Positions 38,187 to 50,952 of a stretch of DNA of 64,000 bases are shown one piece after another. Source of the stretch: Ichthyophthirius multifiliis (Eukaryota; Ciliophora; Oligohymenophorea; Hymenostomatida); NCBI RefSeq assembly GCF_000220395.1, contig NW_004086713.1, forward strand, positions 124,001 through 188,000, in the 5' to 3' direction. The position numbers and the translations under genes are program-made. The notes beneath the pieces are model-generated. The model ran no database searches and was not told where the DNA came from. It worked only from the letters and a program-made list of their open reading frames with translations. The stretch's first letter is position 1. Each line of letters starts with the position of its first letter.

Positions 38187-39514
38187 TCATATTTATTTTA
38201 AATTTTAAAATAATTACTTTTTTTATTCAAAAGGTTATATTTTTATCATCTTTTTTTTTTATAATAATATTTTAAATCTTTCCAAAAGATTAGTTTTATA
38301 TTTATTAAATATTATTTTAATCAATCTTACTTATAGTTTCTCTTGAAGTGTTATAATAATATTTTTATTTAAACTGCTGAATACTTTAGTTAATATTGTC
38401 ATCTTTTTGTTTAGTTTAATAATTAATTTATTGTTATTATTTATTTTAATTAAAATTTTTATTTTTTAATAAATATAATCCAAAGGATAATTTTTAATTA
38501 TGTCATTCCGTATTTAAAAAATTTATTTAAATTGTTTTTTTTTAAAATCAAAGTTTGAAATTTGATTACTAATATCAGGACAAATTTTTTTTTATTAATT
38601 TTTTTTTTTTTAAAAAGTGCAGAAATTCTTTTTAATATTTTATTTTTTTTTAAACATTTTTTGTTTTATATATTAATAAGTTGAAATTCCTTTAAATTTA
38701 AGCAATATATGAAACAAAATTAAATAAAAATCAAGTAAACAAACGACTATATCTAATAAAAGCAAAATCCACATAAAAAATTATTTTAAATTTATGTTAA
38801 TTTCAAGAGTATATGCATTAAAATAAATAAATATAAGACTATTCATAAAAATAGATATTATCAAGAAAAAGAAAAAATTGTAATTAGTTTTACCTATACA
38901 ATTATTTAACCATTTACAGTGATGATCAAATCCACTTACGCATCTAAATATTTAAAAATATATGAATTATTATATATTTTTTAATTTCTATATTTTATTT
39001 TTGTTAATTATTTTTTTATATATGAAAAAACCTATTACAATTTTTGCAATGTTTTGATGATTTTTAGACATTATATTAACAAATATCGCAAAAGTATTTA
39101 TAAGAAGAATTATCAAATATTTAGCTTTATTTTAATAATTTAATATATATAAAAAGTTATAATTTTGTGAGTATATATATATATATCTTTACTTTGTAAA
39201 AAATAAATTCTATTATATTCTTATTATAGGATCAGTTGGATCTGAATATGTACATATAAATGTTAGTATTAAAGTTATAAAATATGATATATAGTATAAT
39301 ACTATAGAAACTAGCTTTTTGCAAAAATTATTTTTTTAAATATTAAAAAAATAGTTATTTATAAATACTTTATTTGTATCATTTAAATATGTGAATACAC
39401 ATAATTAAAACACAAGTAATTTTGAAACAAAAAAATATAAGAAAGTATTTAATACGGATCAAATTTATTAGAAAATCCATTAATCTTTTGTAATTTTGGT
39501 TTAAACTAATTCAT
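38187..39514 (-). CDS. DHHC palmitoyltransferase, three exons
   Basis: Integral membrane S-acyltransferase, about 390 aa. Exons 39514-39193, 39124-39032 and 38943-38187. The N-terminus [15 protein letters not shown] leads into two membrane segments, then SDPTDPIIR, the DPG-like motif that precedes the cysteine-rich domain. The zinc/catalytic domain is split by the second intron inside an Arg codon: [20 protein letters not shown], then [18 protein letters not shown] with the active-site DHHC, then [13 protein letters not shown] as TM3. FKGISTYQYIKQK corresponds to the TTxE-type motif. One base is missing in the A7 run 39429-39435. The C-terminal ~110 residues are Lys/Asn/Gln-rich and sit between long A runs, so the exact end is uncertain; TGA at 38189-38187 keeps the frame closed. 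Confidence 0.82.
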
Positions 39515-39962
39515 ATATATATTATTGTTTGAAATATTTATATTTAGATATGTTTAAGTGAATATAAAAATAAACAATTAAATATAAAAGTATTTGTATT
39601 TTAATATATAATTAATAATAATATTTATAAGTGACTTTATTGTAATATATAAATAAATAATTTAAATTTATTTATTGGTTTTTTTATTTTTATTGTTTTT
39701 TTTGTTTTTTTTTTAAAAAAATAAATATTTAAAATTTAATTTTTTTAAAATTTCTTTTATCCTAAAAATAATCAAAATAAAAAAAAAACAAAACAAAACA
39801 AAAAAAGAGGGAGAGAGAGATATATATATTTTATAAAATTTTACTATTATTAAATTGTTAACACATTCTAAACAAACAAACAAAAGAAATCAAATAGTAT
39901 TTTTTTTTAAAAAAATAAAGTTAATATAATATAAATTGTTTAGGCCTTAAAAAAAATAAAAA
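39515..39962. other. A/T intergenic region
   Basis: Divergent spacer. A short gagagaga tract near 39808-39820 stands out in otherwise A/T DNA; no other feature. Confidence 0.5.
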
Positions 39963-40881
39963 ATGATATCCAATAAGAATTAATATACACCTTAAAAATA
40001 ATTAAGCAATTAAAATTAATAAAATATTTATGATTCTCCTGTATAAATTATATAAACTATTAATTTTTATATTATATTTAAAAATAATAATACAAAAAAA
40101 GAAATAGAATTAGCTTACGTCAAATTCTAAAAGAATGACTCTTTTAGATATGTCTCCTTTTTCGAAAAATTCTAACTGCTATTCTGATATTAGTACTGAA
40201 CAAAATAAAAATAATTGTTATGAGAATAGATATTATGAAAAAATATATAAAAATCGAATAAAAAAGCTGAAATAAGTGACTTTTCAAGCTATTTTGTTAA
40301 TAATTAAGACAATAACATTATTAATTAATAATTAGAATATTAAAATTTAAATATTTCTTTCAAAAAGTTTAGTTTAACAAGTCCTAAAAAATAATAGAAT
40401 AAAAGAAATGTACAAAATAAATAATATCATTATTAAGAAATTGTAAAATATATAAAATAATAAAAAAAAAAACTATAATCTTTTTTACTTTTTTTCTAGA
40501 TTTAATAATTAATAAATAATTTCATAAATTAATATAATTAAGGATAGTAAATTCATAACTAAAATTAAGTAATAAATTTTTTTATTTTTAATTAATAAAA
40601 TATTTTTAAATAAATATTTATTAGATTTAGATAGAGTTGAATAATTAATTTATTAATTTATAAGTAATTAATTTATATATATATATATATATATAAATAT
40701 TAAATATATAATTATTTAAGATAAGTTTTTACATATTTCTGATATATTTGAAAATTAAGTCTAAGCATAAAGTTAATCTGTTCTATATACTTTAGATGGC
40801 TAATAATTTAAATTTAATATAATATTTTAAATTCAAATTAATTTTAATTCTCCTTAAATAGAGTTTATAATTTTTTATTGA
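39963..40881 (+). CDS. small Ser/Asn/Gln-rich protein of unknown function, multi-exon (model uncertain)
   Basis: No family recognised. The best model starts MISNKNQYTPQKQLSNQNQQ (39963-40040), splices over a 61-nt intron (40041-40101) and continues KQNQLTSNSKRMTLLDMSPF, SKNSNCYSDISTEQNKN and, after a one-base deficit at A6 40238-40243, SNKKAEISDFSSYFVNNQD and SFKKFSLTSPKKQQNKR to about 40442. Further exons are likely: a reading such as NQQIISQINIIKDSKFITKI near 40500-40570, DLDRVEQLI near 40625, and DKFLHISDIFENQVQAQSQS / LYTLDGQQFKF from 40721 to TGA 40879-40881, with GT...AG borders around each. The phases of the last exons are not settled. The disordered, Ser/Thr-Pro-containing N-terminus suggests a regulated or scaffold protein, nothing firmer. 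Confidence 0.45.
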
Positions 40882-41272
40882 TTATATATAAATAAATGAG
40901 TAATAATATTATAAATTATATTATTAAATTTAAAATTACATATATTTGTTTTAACTTATGATTTTATTTATATTTTGTTTAAAAAAAATATATTTTTATT
41001 TTATGATAATATTAAATTTTAATTTCTTAGATATATTATAAAAATATAATTTTTTAAAAAACTAACTATATAATATTAATAAATTATGTTATTTTAAGAT
41101 TATATATTTAATTTTTTTTTAATAATTAATTAATATTTTTGTTATTATAATTATTATATATATAGTTTATAAAATACAAAATACCATATAATAAAAATTA
41201 CTTTTTTTTATATTATAATTTTATTTTAAATATTATTGAAATAAAATAATTAAAAATATCTAATTTTTATTT
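40882..41272. other. A/T intergenic region
   Basis: Convergent 3' spacer between the small plus-strand gene and the MFS transporter; featureless A/T. Confidence 0.55.
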
Positions 41273-43126
41273 TCATTATCTTTATTTTTTCATCTCATCT
41301 TCTTAATTTATACTAAGTTTTTTTATTAAATCAATTTTGAGTACTTCTTCTTCCCCATTATTATATAAAGATTTTTCTATTATTAAATCTTCCTTTAAGC
41401 TTTATCTTTTTGCATAAAACTCATTCCAATTAATATGGAAATTCGCAAAATAAGTCAATATAGCCGCAATAGCAATAATCCCACTATAAATATAGAAAAT
41501 ATTATTCCACCCAAAATTAACTCTCAAATATTTGACAATAAAAAATTACAACCAGCATCCCATAGCTTAACCTTAAACTGTAATTCCATAAAAAGTAGAG
41601 CCAATATCTTTCCCATAAACTTTAGCAATTACAGCAGGCATTTTAGCACTCCAACCTCCAAAACATCCAAGCATTAAAAGTACAGAAATAATATACAAAG
41701 ATTTATATTAGACACAATACTAAAATATTATCATACAAACAAATTCAATAGATAAATTCAAATAGGCAAGCTTTTTAAAACAATATTTATCTAAAGCCCT
41801 TCCCCAGATAAGTCTTTTATAATTTAAATAAAAAAAAATTGATATATATAATTTTAATATTTAAAAAAAAAAAAATATTAATTTACCTTATAAAACCATT
41901 AAAAATACTGCCTAAACTACCTACTATGGTTAAATAAAAATCACTAAAATTTCCAATTTGTTATCCAATAGGTTGGAAATTATCAATTATAAAGTTACCT
42001 TAAGCCCCATAGAACAATATTAAGATCATTGTTAAATACACAACTGGTGTTCTGAGACCACTTTTAATATCTTTACATTCATTAATTCCATTATATTAAT
42101 TTATGAAAGATGCTTAATCGTCTATTTTTATTTTTATTGATTCGCCTCTTTCTTATTGTTAAATTTCGTTTTCTTCTGGAAGATTTTGTAAAAAGCATCC
42201 TAATGTTCCTAAGAATAAAAATAAACCAGATAAAATTCTTAACATATAAGGAACACGATTAGAAACTTCTTTTGAAAAGTAATTTTCATGGGTATTTGGG
42301 TTAAATATAGGTTTTAAGTTATTTGGATTTATCACAAAATAACATAGCCAAGAGAAAATAAAAGTTGAAAGACCAAAACCCGCACTAATCACACCACTTG
42401 CAAATCCTTTGTTATTTGGAAAGTTACTTGTATTTTTTTTTATAATAAATAAAATATAGATTTTATATTATATTTTTATTTATTTTATTATTTTTAAAAA
42501 ATTAAATTTAAAAATATATCTTTTTTTTTATTTTTATAATTTTAAAATATGAATTTTTATATATAATTACCTATATGCAAAATAATAAGGAATCAAATAT
42601 ATAATTCCAGCAAACATACCAGCTGCAAATCCATAAGTTATAGAAAAAGATAGGAATGTAGTTTAAAATGAAGCTAATAAAGAGCATGAGGCAAAACATA
42701 TTGTACAAATTATCATTGTACGTTTATTTCCTACCTTTAAGTTTATTTTATTTTTAAATAATTTTTTTTTATTGATTAAAAAAATAAATAAAAATAAAAA
42801 AATTTGTTTGATAATAAATTATAAAAAAAATATTATATAAAATAAGTTAATTTTATTTTTTATTTTTTTAATTATATAAATATTTTTACTTTATCAGCTA
42901 TAATTTTACCAAAAGGAGTAAATAAACCCATTGCCATTCCTGAAAATGGGAAAGTAGAATTCATATCATCTATTGTTACATTTGATCCATTATTTCTTAA
43001 ATGACTTGTTACATATACATTTATATTTCCCCATAAATAAAAGGTTCCTATCATTATGTGTATTAAAAAGCCGCCTAAAATTGATAAGTATCTTCTTTTA
43101 TTGTCTTTCCATGAAGGTAATGTCAT
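41273..43126 (-). CDS. MFS transporter of the oxalate/formate antiporter (OFA)-like group, four exons
   Basis: Twelve-helix secondary transporter of 493 aa. Exons 43126-42890, 42734-42571, 42426-41887 and 41813-41273, introns phases 0, 2 and 2. The N-terminus YLSILGGFLIHIMIGTFYLW, followed by GNINVYVTSHLR, is the typical OFA start (LGGxxLHxxxGxxYxWG). PFSGMAMGLFTPFGKIIADK follows where OFA proteins have the GxxxPxxGxxxDR loop, and exon 2 opens with VGNKRTMI. Later helices carry FAAGMFAGIIYLIPYYFAYR, GFASGVISAGFGLSTF and, in the C-half, MLGCFGGWSAKMPAVIAKVY with FGWNNIFYIYSG. A ~60-residue hydrophilic C-tail ends at TGA 41275-41273. Bacterial members exchange formate/oxalate or lactate; eukaryotic members include monocarboxylate and nitrate-like carriers, so substrate is open. 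It probably sits in the plasma membrane or a vacuole. Confidence 0.87.
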
Positions 43127-43340
43127 TAATTTTATTTAAATATTTTTTTAATGTTATTTTTTTTGTTTATTTTATTATTTATATATTTTTTTTATTTTAT
43201 TTTTTATTTTTTTTAATAATGTTAATATTTTATCGAATCAATATATAATTTTATTTTTTTAAAATTATTATTTTATTAAAATAACTAGAATTATAGTTTT
43301 AGATATTATTATTTTTTAATTAAAAAATAATAATATTATA

Positions 43341-44734
43341 TCATATAAAACATTAAGTTTATACTCTTTAAAAATAATTTTCTATTCCAGCGAAATAACA
43401 AAAAACAACTCCAATAATAACACAAATATGCCATAAATTATGAGAATTACACTTTTTTTTTAAAAAAAATAATAATATAAATATATAAAAAAACCCTTAT
43501 AAATAAATTACCACTTAATCAAATTTTCCAGGTTTGAATCTTTCAGGACATCTAGCTAAATAAGTACAAAGCCCAATAATAAGAAATATAGCCGTACCAA
43601 AATAATAAGGCACACTTTTTTCTAAAAATAGATAATCATTAATCTAATTATTTGCATATATCCTATAATTATATTTATAAAGAAATAATAAAAAAATCAA
43701 TAAATATATATTTATTAATACGATTTTATAATTAAATGAATAAGAGGAACAGATGTTACTGTTCCTAAAGATCCATATAATAAACCTTTGAAATTTCTGT
43801 ATTTTTCTTAATGTAAAAAATCAAACAAAGAGACAATAAATACACTAAAACACAAAATTAAATTAAAATAGCTATAAAAATGCATTAAATTTTATTCACA
43901 AAAAAACCCGTAATATATACAAGGATATGACCCTCCTCCTATTATTATACATATTCCTCCATAATCTATTCTTAATAAAAAATCACAATGTTTTTTGCTT
44001 ATGCAATTAAACGTGTGGAATAAAATACTACCACTTAAACATATCATTGAGGAAATTAAGAATAATAAAATTGGAAACACAGAAACTTATTAATTTTATT
44101 TTTTTAATTTAATTATATTTTCCTTTTTTTTTTAATAAAAAAAAGAAATTATTATTATAATAATTAATTTTTAAAACTATTGCATATTTACTTTGGTTTA
44201 TATTTCTTATTTATTTTATTACTTTTATTTATATATTTAAAATTAATCTAAAATTTATAAATGTGTATTCTGCAGTTCTTAAACGTTATTTAAAATGTTT
44301 TAATACAGTTAATATTATATATAAAAACTAAATATATTATTTAATTAAATTATAATTGTTTTTAAAAAATATAATTACTTATTTTCTTAATAAAATTTGT
44401 TATATAGTTCTTTTACCAAATTTTTATAGTTTTTAGGTAATAATTAGATTTATTATTAAACATGATTAACATAAGCTTCTTTTTGATGATAGTTATATAA
44501 AAAAAAAATCATAATTATAACAATTATAACACCAATAACATGTGACCATATATTTGAAAATTCGTTACTTTAACAATGAAAACAACTTTATAATGATTTT
44601 TTGTATGAATTATAATTCACCCTATAGCCACTTCTAATATAATGGTTATCTTTCAGATATTAGGCTGCTTGTTCATACGAACCTAGGAACTCTTTTTAAA
44701 ATTATATTTTTTTTTAATCCTTTAAATTATTCAT
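43341..44734 (-). CDS. PAQR / adiponectin-receptor-like seven-helix protein
   Basis: Membrane protein of the progestin-adipoQ receptor / haemolysin III superfamily, whose members are candidate ceramidases or lipid-responsive receptors. Solid exons: 44734-44379, 44085-43722, 43662-43512 and 43451-43341. Exon 1 gives HYIRSGYRVNYNSYKKSLQS then SNEFSNIWSHVIG, the classic (H)NExxNIWxHxxG motif, and TM1. The next solid exon holds ILFHTFNCISKKHCDF, then LLRIDYGGICIIIGG and YPCIYYGFFC, the HxFxC...xDYxGI core. The last exons give RFKPGKFDQV and CNSHNLWHICVIIG, matching PGxxDxxxxSHQxxH, so the zinc-binding His residues are all present. Between 44086 and 44378 at least one more exon is needed to restore phase (candidate reading NNVQELQNTHLQIL), but I could not fix its borders. 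Confidence 0.82.
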
Positions 44735-45344
44735 ATGATTTTTTTCTAATGAATAATTTTTTTTAATTAATATAAAAAAAAAACAATGTAAAACTATTGT
44801 ATTAAATATAAAATATTAAAACAAGAGATTAAATATATTTAATAAAAAAAATAAGAAAAATCTATAAAACTAAATTTAATAAGATTAATTAGATATTTTG
44901 AATTAAATATTTAATTATAAAAATTGCTTTATGAACTCGAAAAAATAAATAAAAATAATATTAGCATCTAGTGTATATATAAAGAATTCCATAAAAAATA
45001 CTTAACTTTATAATTAATAATATTAATTTAAAAAATAATTTTAATTTAATTTTTAATTAATATTATTTTATAACAAAGCCTTTATTTATCAAATAAAATT
45101 AATAATATATGATTAAAATAATCTTATTCAAAAAAAAAAAAAAAAATGATTATCTTGTTTTTTGATTTTTATTGTTAATAATAGCTTTATTTTTTAATTT
45201 ATTTAATAAAAATAAATATAATATTTTAAATGAAAATTACTTTATATTATTTTTTTCTAATAATATAAATATTAAATGCATCATAAACCCTAATTTTGAG
45301 CATTTTAATTTTTTAAAATCTATTGTCTTTCGTAGTTAGTATTA
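44735..45344. other. A/T intergenic region
   Basis: Spacer between two minus-strand genes; includes an A run near 45130-45145. No feature identified. Confidence 0.55.
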
Positions 45345-46172
45345 TCAAAATCTTTTTTTTTTAATTATTAATATTGCTTAAAAAACATTTTAATATTTTA
45401 TACCATCAGAGAATTGTTCCCACATGTTCCAGTGACTATCATTTTAAGGATAATCTTCATAAAAAGGCATATTTTCATCAGGTCTATTTTCTGAAAGTAA
45501 TCTGGGAGAGTAATATCCAAAAGGATCGAATTTCAAAAGCTTTTAAAAAATTAATTATAAATATAATTTTTTCTTTTTAATATATATAATTTTATTAATA
45601 CATTTTCATCAAAAATATAATATCTATTTGAAGTTGGGGCATAAGGTCTTGATTCATCTAATTAAAGATAATTATTATTATTATTTTTTTTAAATTATTT
45701 TAATTACCAATAACCATATTAGGGTCAAATAATTCTTCATGTAAATCTTCATATTTTTTGAAAAAAGTTTTCAATTCAAGAGATTCAACTGGCAATTAAT
45801 ACATTTTTCTGAAATCATCGGATACATTATGTAAAGTTTCATTATATTTTATAAAACAAGTTCTATAACCTTCTAATTAATGCGCATTTACTCTTCTTAA
45901 AGTAGCTCTTTTGTTTAATTTATTTTTTAATAATTTAATAAATCATATAGATAACTTTTTTCAAATTAAAAAATAATAATTTTAATTTTTTTTTTTTTTT
46001 TTTTCATAATTTAATTTTTTTATTTTATCTCAAAATAAAAATAAATTTACCTATAAAGACGAGTTATCTTTTAATGATTTGTTAATATATTAGGATGCTT
46101 AGTTCCATAGCATAATAAATTTTAAACTTCTTCCCAATTAAAATTTTTTAAAAAATAGTATGCTTTTGACAT
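45345..46172 (-). CDS. LYR-motif protein, probable mitochondrial complex I subunit (NDUFB9-like), four exons
   Basis: About 190 aa. Exons 46172-46051, 45907-45708, 45657-45602 and 45539-45345. The first intron is long (143 nt) and splits the Arg of the LYR signature: TRLYR joins ATLRRVNAHQLEGYRTCF, giving LYRATLRR, the Complex1_LYR pattern. The remainder is DDFRKMYQLPVESLELKTFF, HEELFDPNMVIG, RPYAPTSNRYYIF and KFDPFGYYSPRLL, ending PFYEDYPQNDSHWNMWEQF. LYR proteins are small mitochondrial factors or subunits that bind acyl-carrier protein or hand over Fe-S clusters. The long Pro/Tyr-rich tail after the LYR helices, with a W-rich end, fits NDUFB9 (B22) better than a short assembly factor, but identity to that subunit is inference. 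No Fe-S cysteines are seen. Confidence 0.72.
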
Positions 46173-46341
46173 TTTTTTATATAAAATTATATTAATTATA
46201 TATTTTTCTTAAATAAATATTATTTTTTTTTTAAAAAAAAAATTTTTTTTTTATTCAAAAAAAATATCTATAATATGTTTGATTAATATTAAAATAAAAA
46301 AATATAATATTATAAAATATATTTTTAATTTCAATAAAAAT

Positions 46342-47107
46342 ATGATTCAGTTTATTCTAATGGTTAATAAATAGGGCTAAACTAGGTTTTTTATTTTTTT
46401 ATATGAATTTTAAATTAATTGAAATTTTATAGACTTGCATAATATTATAATAGTCTGTCTGTTTAAGAAAGAACAACGTTAGAAGGTGAATTAGTTAGAA
46501 AATGTTTATCAAGAAATAATACATAATGTTCTTTTATTGAACATAGAAATTATAAAGTAATTTATAGGAGATATGCTTCATTATATTTTATAGTCGGAGT
46601 TGATATTGAAGAAGAAGTAATAATTAATTAATAAATAAAGAGTAAAAAGAAAAAAAAAAATTAAAAAAAAAAAAAAAAAGAATGAATTAGCATATTTTGA
46701 ATTTATACATACATTAGTAGAAACGTTAGATAAATACTTTGAAAATGTCGTAATAATTTAAATAAAATAAAACAAATTTTTATTTATTTTTTTATAAAAA
46801 AAAAAAAAAAAGTGTGAACTTGATGTAATTTTAATTATTTTTATTATTTCATCAATAAAGTTTATTTTAAAAATATTATTTTTATCGATGTAGATTATGT
46901 TGAGTTTACATAAAGCACATTATATTTTAGAAGAAATGGTAATGAATGGATAAATTGTTGAGACAAATAAAACTCTTATTTTAGGTTTTTTTTTATTAAT
47001 TTTTAAAAAAATATTATTTATAACCCTAATATTAATATTTATTTTTTTAAATAATTAATTATATACTAAAAGCTCCTTTACATGTTTTAGATAAAATAGG
47101 CGAATGA
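46342..47107 (+). CDS. clathrin-type adaptor sigma subunit, closest to AP-4 sigma, six exons with a microexon
   Basis: Small core subunit of a vesicle coat adaptor complex, 144 aa, the usual sigma length. Exons: 46342-46385, 46433-46616, 46681-46749, 46813-46824, 46894-46984 and 47073-47107. Sequence landmarks: MIQFILMVNKQGQTR, ERTTLEGELVRKCLSRNNTQ, CSFIEHRNYKVIYRRYASLY, FIVGVDIEENELAYFEFIH and HYILEEMVMNGQIVETNK, ending APLHVLDKIGE. The MVNKQGQTR start and the ILAPL..LDK-type ending match AP-4 sigma better than AP-1/2/3. Exon 4 is only 12 nt and encodes CELD, completing ENV-CELD-IMLSLHKAHYI, where homologues have SELDIMF; without it the conserved ELD would be lost. The gene is convergent with GAPDH. 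Confidence 0.92.
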
Positions 47108-47436
47108 AAAAATAAAAATTAATATTATAAAAATATTTATAAATATTATTTCTTATATTGTTATTTTGAATAAAATATATATACACATTTACCTAAAAAT
47201 ACATTATTTTACTAAATAATAAAAAAAAAATTATAATATATAATTTAAAAATCAATATATATAATAATTAATTTTTAAAAAATAGAAAAATTATTTTATA
47301 TTTTATTTTTTTGTAAATAAAATAAATTAAACAAACAAACATTAAAAGATATAAAGATATATATAATACTATTTATTTGTTTAACAAAAGCATAAAAAAT
47401 ATTTTATTTTTTCTTTATAAAATTAATAAAAAATAC
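47108..47436. other. short convergent A/T spacer
   Basis: About 330 bases between the 3' ends of the sigma subunit and GAPDH genes. Only A/T runs; presumably contains both polyadenylation regions but no canonical signal can be singled out in such composition. Confidence 0.5.
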
Positions 47437-48523
<1,087 letters not shown>

Positions 48524-49596
48524 AATTTTTATTTTTTTATTTTAATTGATTATTTTATTTTATTTTTAATTTAATTTTATTTTATTTTATTTTATTTTTA
48601 TTTTTATTTTTAGTTTACTTTTTATTTATAAAGATATATTTAAAGAATATAATTATTACGTATTTAAATTTTAGAAAATATATATAGTACGTAGTAATTT
48701 GCTTTGTTTTTGGTTCTTATAAAAATTATTGTTCGAATATCTTTTTTATAATTATCATTTAAATCCAATTTTTTTATAACTGATCTATTTTAACCTCTTT
48801 TCCTTAATTAATTTTATTATTTTCAATAATTACTTGAGTTAATTTATTAACTTTTATATATTATTTTTATATATGTTTTTTATAATTCTCTCTTTAAATT
48901 AAAATTCAAAAAGAAGCTCTTAAATACTATACCAAAGAATATAGTCATTTAAAAATACATAAATAAAGTTGTTATTCGTAATAAATGGAATGTAAAAGGC
49001 TAATAAACTAAATTTAATTTTAAATATTATATTGATATTTATAAATTATTGTTTAATATAATTTTATTTTTAAGTTAAAAGATTGTCTCAAAAAAAAAAG
49101 AATGGTTATAAATCAAAAATAATATTATATTTAATATATAACAATTAAATACAAAAAAAATGAATTTAACATCAGTAGGAAATTTTTTCTATTAGAATAA
49201 TAGAATTAATATAATTATTGACTATATTTTATATTTAATTTTAAAATATATATTAAATAAATATTAATTATTTATTTATAAGATAATATTTTTATATCTA
49301 TTTCTTTTATATTTATTTAAATAATTTTTTTTTGTATATCTAAAAAATTATATATTATCTTATCAAAATATTAAAAAAAATAATAGAAAACATAATATAC
49401 AAATTTTAATATAATTTTAAAAGAATATCAAGTGTTAAAAATTTTAATATAATATTTATAATTTAATCGATAAAAATTATATTTATATTATCACTGATTT
49501 TTAATCAATTTCATTATTGCTATAAAATAAATATTTTAAAATTTAAATTTTTTTTTTTTTTTTTTTTTTTTCATATTATACTAAAAAATAAAAAAA
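48524..49596. other. divergent intergenic region upstream of GAPDH
   Basis: Carries the GAPDH promoter. Just upstream of its ATG lies a pyrimidine/TTTTA-repeat tract (about 48545-48615). The rest is A/T spacer with a T26-type run near 49545-49571 just before the next gene. Confidence 0.5.
48545..48615. repeat. (ATTTT)n pentanucleotide repeat
   Basis: Roughly a dozen imperfect attttt/atttta units immediately 5' of the GAPDH start on the minus strand; as read on the coding strand it is an A-rich leader. Confidence 0.75.
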
Positions 49597-50688
49597 ATGC
49601 TTTTTTTTAACTAAGAAACAAATTAAATGGAAGTCTTAAAGCCAGCGAACATCTAATTAAAGTTTAAATGAATATATAAGAATAATTAAATATTATATAA
49701 AATAGAGTTGGGCGTAAATAAAATACTAAAAAGTCAAGTAAACCTTAAAAATAGTAAGAAATAAAAATTCCTTAAAATGTAATCTTAATTTAATTAACTT
49801 TTTGGGAATATAATTTTATTTTTTATAATAAAAGATGAATATTGATGAACAAATTTTATTTTTAAATAAATAGTTAAAAGACACTTTAAAAAAATTAGAA
49901 GAATTTACAATTAAAAGAGAAAAAATAGAAAGTTAATTATAAGAATTAGAAATAAAAAAAAATCAAAATGAGTAATTTAAAATAAATTAAAAAAAATATT
50001 ATTAATTTATACATTAGACATGAAAAATTATAAGCATAATAGTCTGTTTTTTCACAAAATCAATTCACTATTAATGAACATTCTGATGATTAAGAAGAAA
50101 ACATTAATAATAATTCTAATTTTTTCAAAATAGCTTTATTTTAAAAATAAATAAATCAATAACATGTTCCTTAATAAGATAATTTAATACAAATAAATAC
50201 ATAAAATTGTGATGATAATTAAGAAAATAATTAAATAATGGATGAATCAAATGAAGATACATTTATTGAATAATATATATAGAAATTAACAGAAACAGAA
50301 AAGCCGCAATAAATTTAAATACAAGAAACAGAAATTAAAAAATGTCCATTATGGGAATAATTTGGAATTGAAGATAAAATATAAAAAGTAAAACCTTAAA
50401 AACTTTTTAAATTAAATTTAAAATATTATTATAGTAATTATAATAAATTAGTTAATTAAATGAAGCCTAAATAATAAAATTAGCATAATAATTTGGATTA
50501 AAAACTAAAGATATGGTATAAAATATAAAAATTAAATTCTTATTTTGTTTAATTATTTTAAAAAATAATAGAAATAAACTAAAGAATAATTATAAGTAAT
50601 ATATAGTTATTTAGAAGAAAGTATACTTCCATAAGAATATTTAAAAGACTTTACTCCAAAAATACTAGACTTAATAAATAATAATTGA
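49597..50688 (+). CDS. coiled-coil protein with a C-terminal SLX4-CCD-like motif (tentative), five exons
   Basis: About 295 aa. Exons 49597-49778, 49835-49971, 50018-50387, 50435-50515 and 50572-50688, all GT...AG with phases closing after one T is added in T8 49601-49608. Exon 1 reads MLFFQLRNKLNGSLKASEHL and a basic stretch GRKQNTKKSSKPQKQQ. Exon 2 is a coiled coil (KQLKDTLKKLEEFTIKREK). Exon 3 is acidic and disordered. The last exons encode KKCPLWEQFGIEDK, then QLNEAQIIKLAQQFGLKTKD, MKQTKEQLQVIYSYLEE and LKDFTPKILDLINN. The GLKTKxMKxxxxxLxxIYxYL pattern resembles the C-terminal DNA-repair scaffold domain of SLX4-type proteins, a small helical SAP-like unit, but this is a weak by-eye match. 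The ATG at 49835 begins exon 2 and is not the likely start. Confidence 0.65.
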
Positions 50689-50952
50689 TATAAATAGTCT
50701 TTTGTAATTAAAAAAATAAAAAAATTAAATTAAACTTTAAAAACCTAAACTATTATAAAATTTACTTTATAAATAAAATATAAAAATAATTTATATAATT
50801 TAAATAAGATTAAATTATTTATATATAATAGAATTTATTCTATAAGATTTTTTTTATATATATAGTACAACATTATTTAAATTATCGAGTAAAAATTCAA
50901 AAAAATAAATAAATAAAATATAATATATATTTTATTAACAAATTATAAATCT

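Noticed and set aside
42973-43248. 91-codon plus-strand frame
   Set aside because: Antisense shadow of MFS exon 1 plus a T-rich spacer; F/I/L/Y only, no family signal.
49835-49837. ATG as start of the SLX4-like gene
   Set aside because: It is preceded immediately by an intron acceptor AG, and a coding-like exon upstream (49597-49778) joins in phase.
50388-50571. Two frameshifts in the SLX4-like gene
   Set aside because: Both are explained by short introns at 50388-50434 and 50516-50571 that keep phase.
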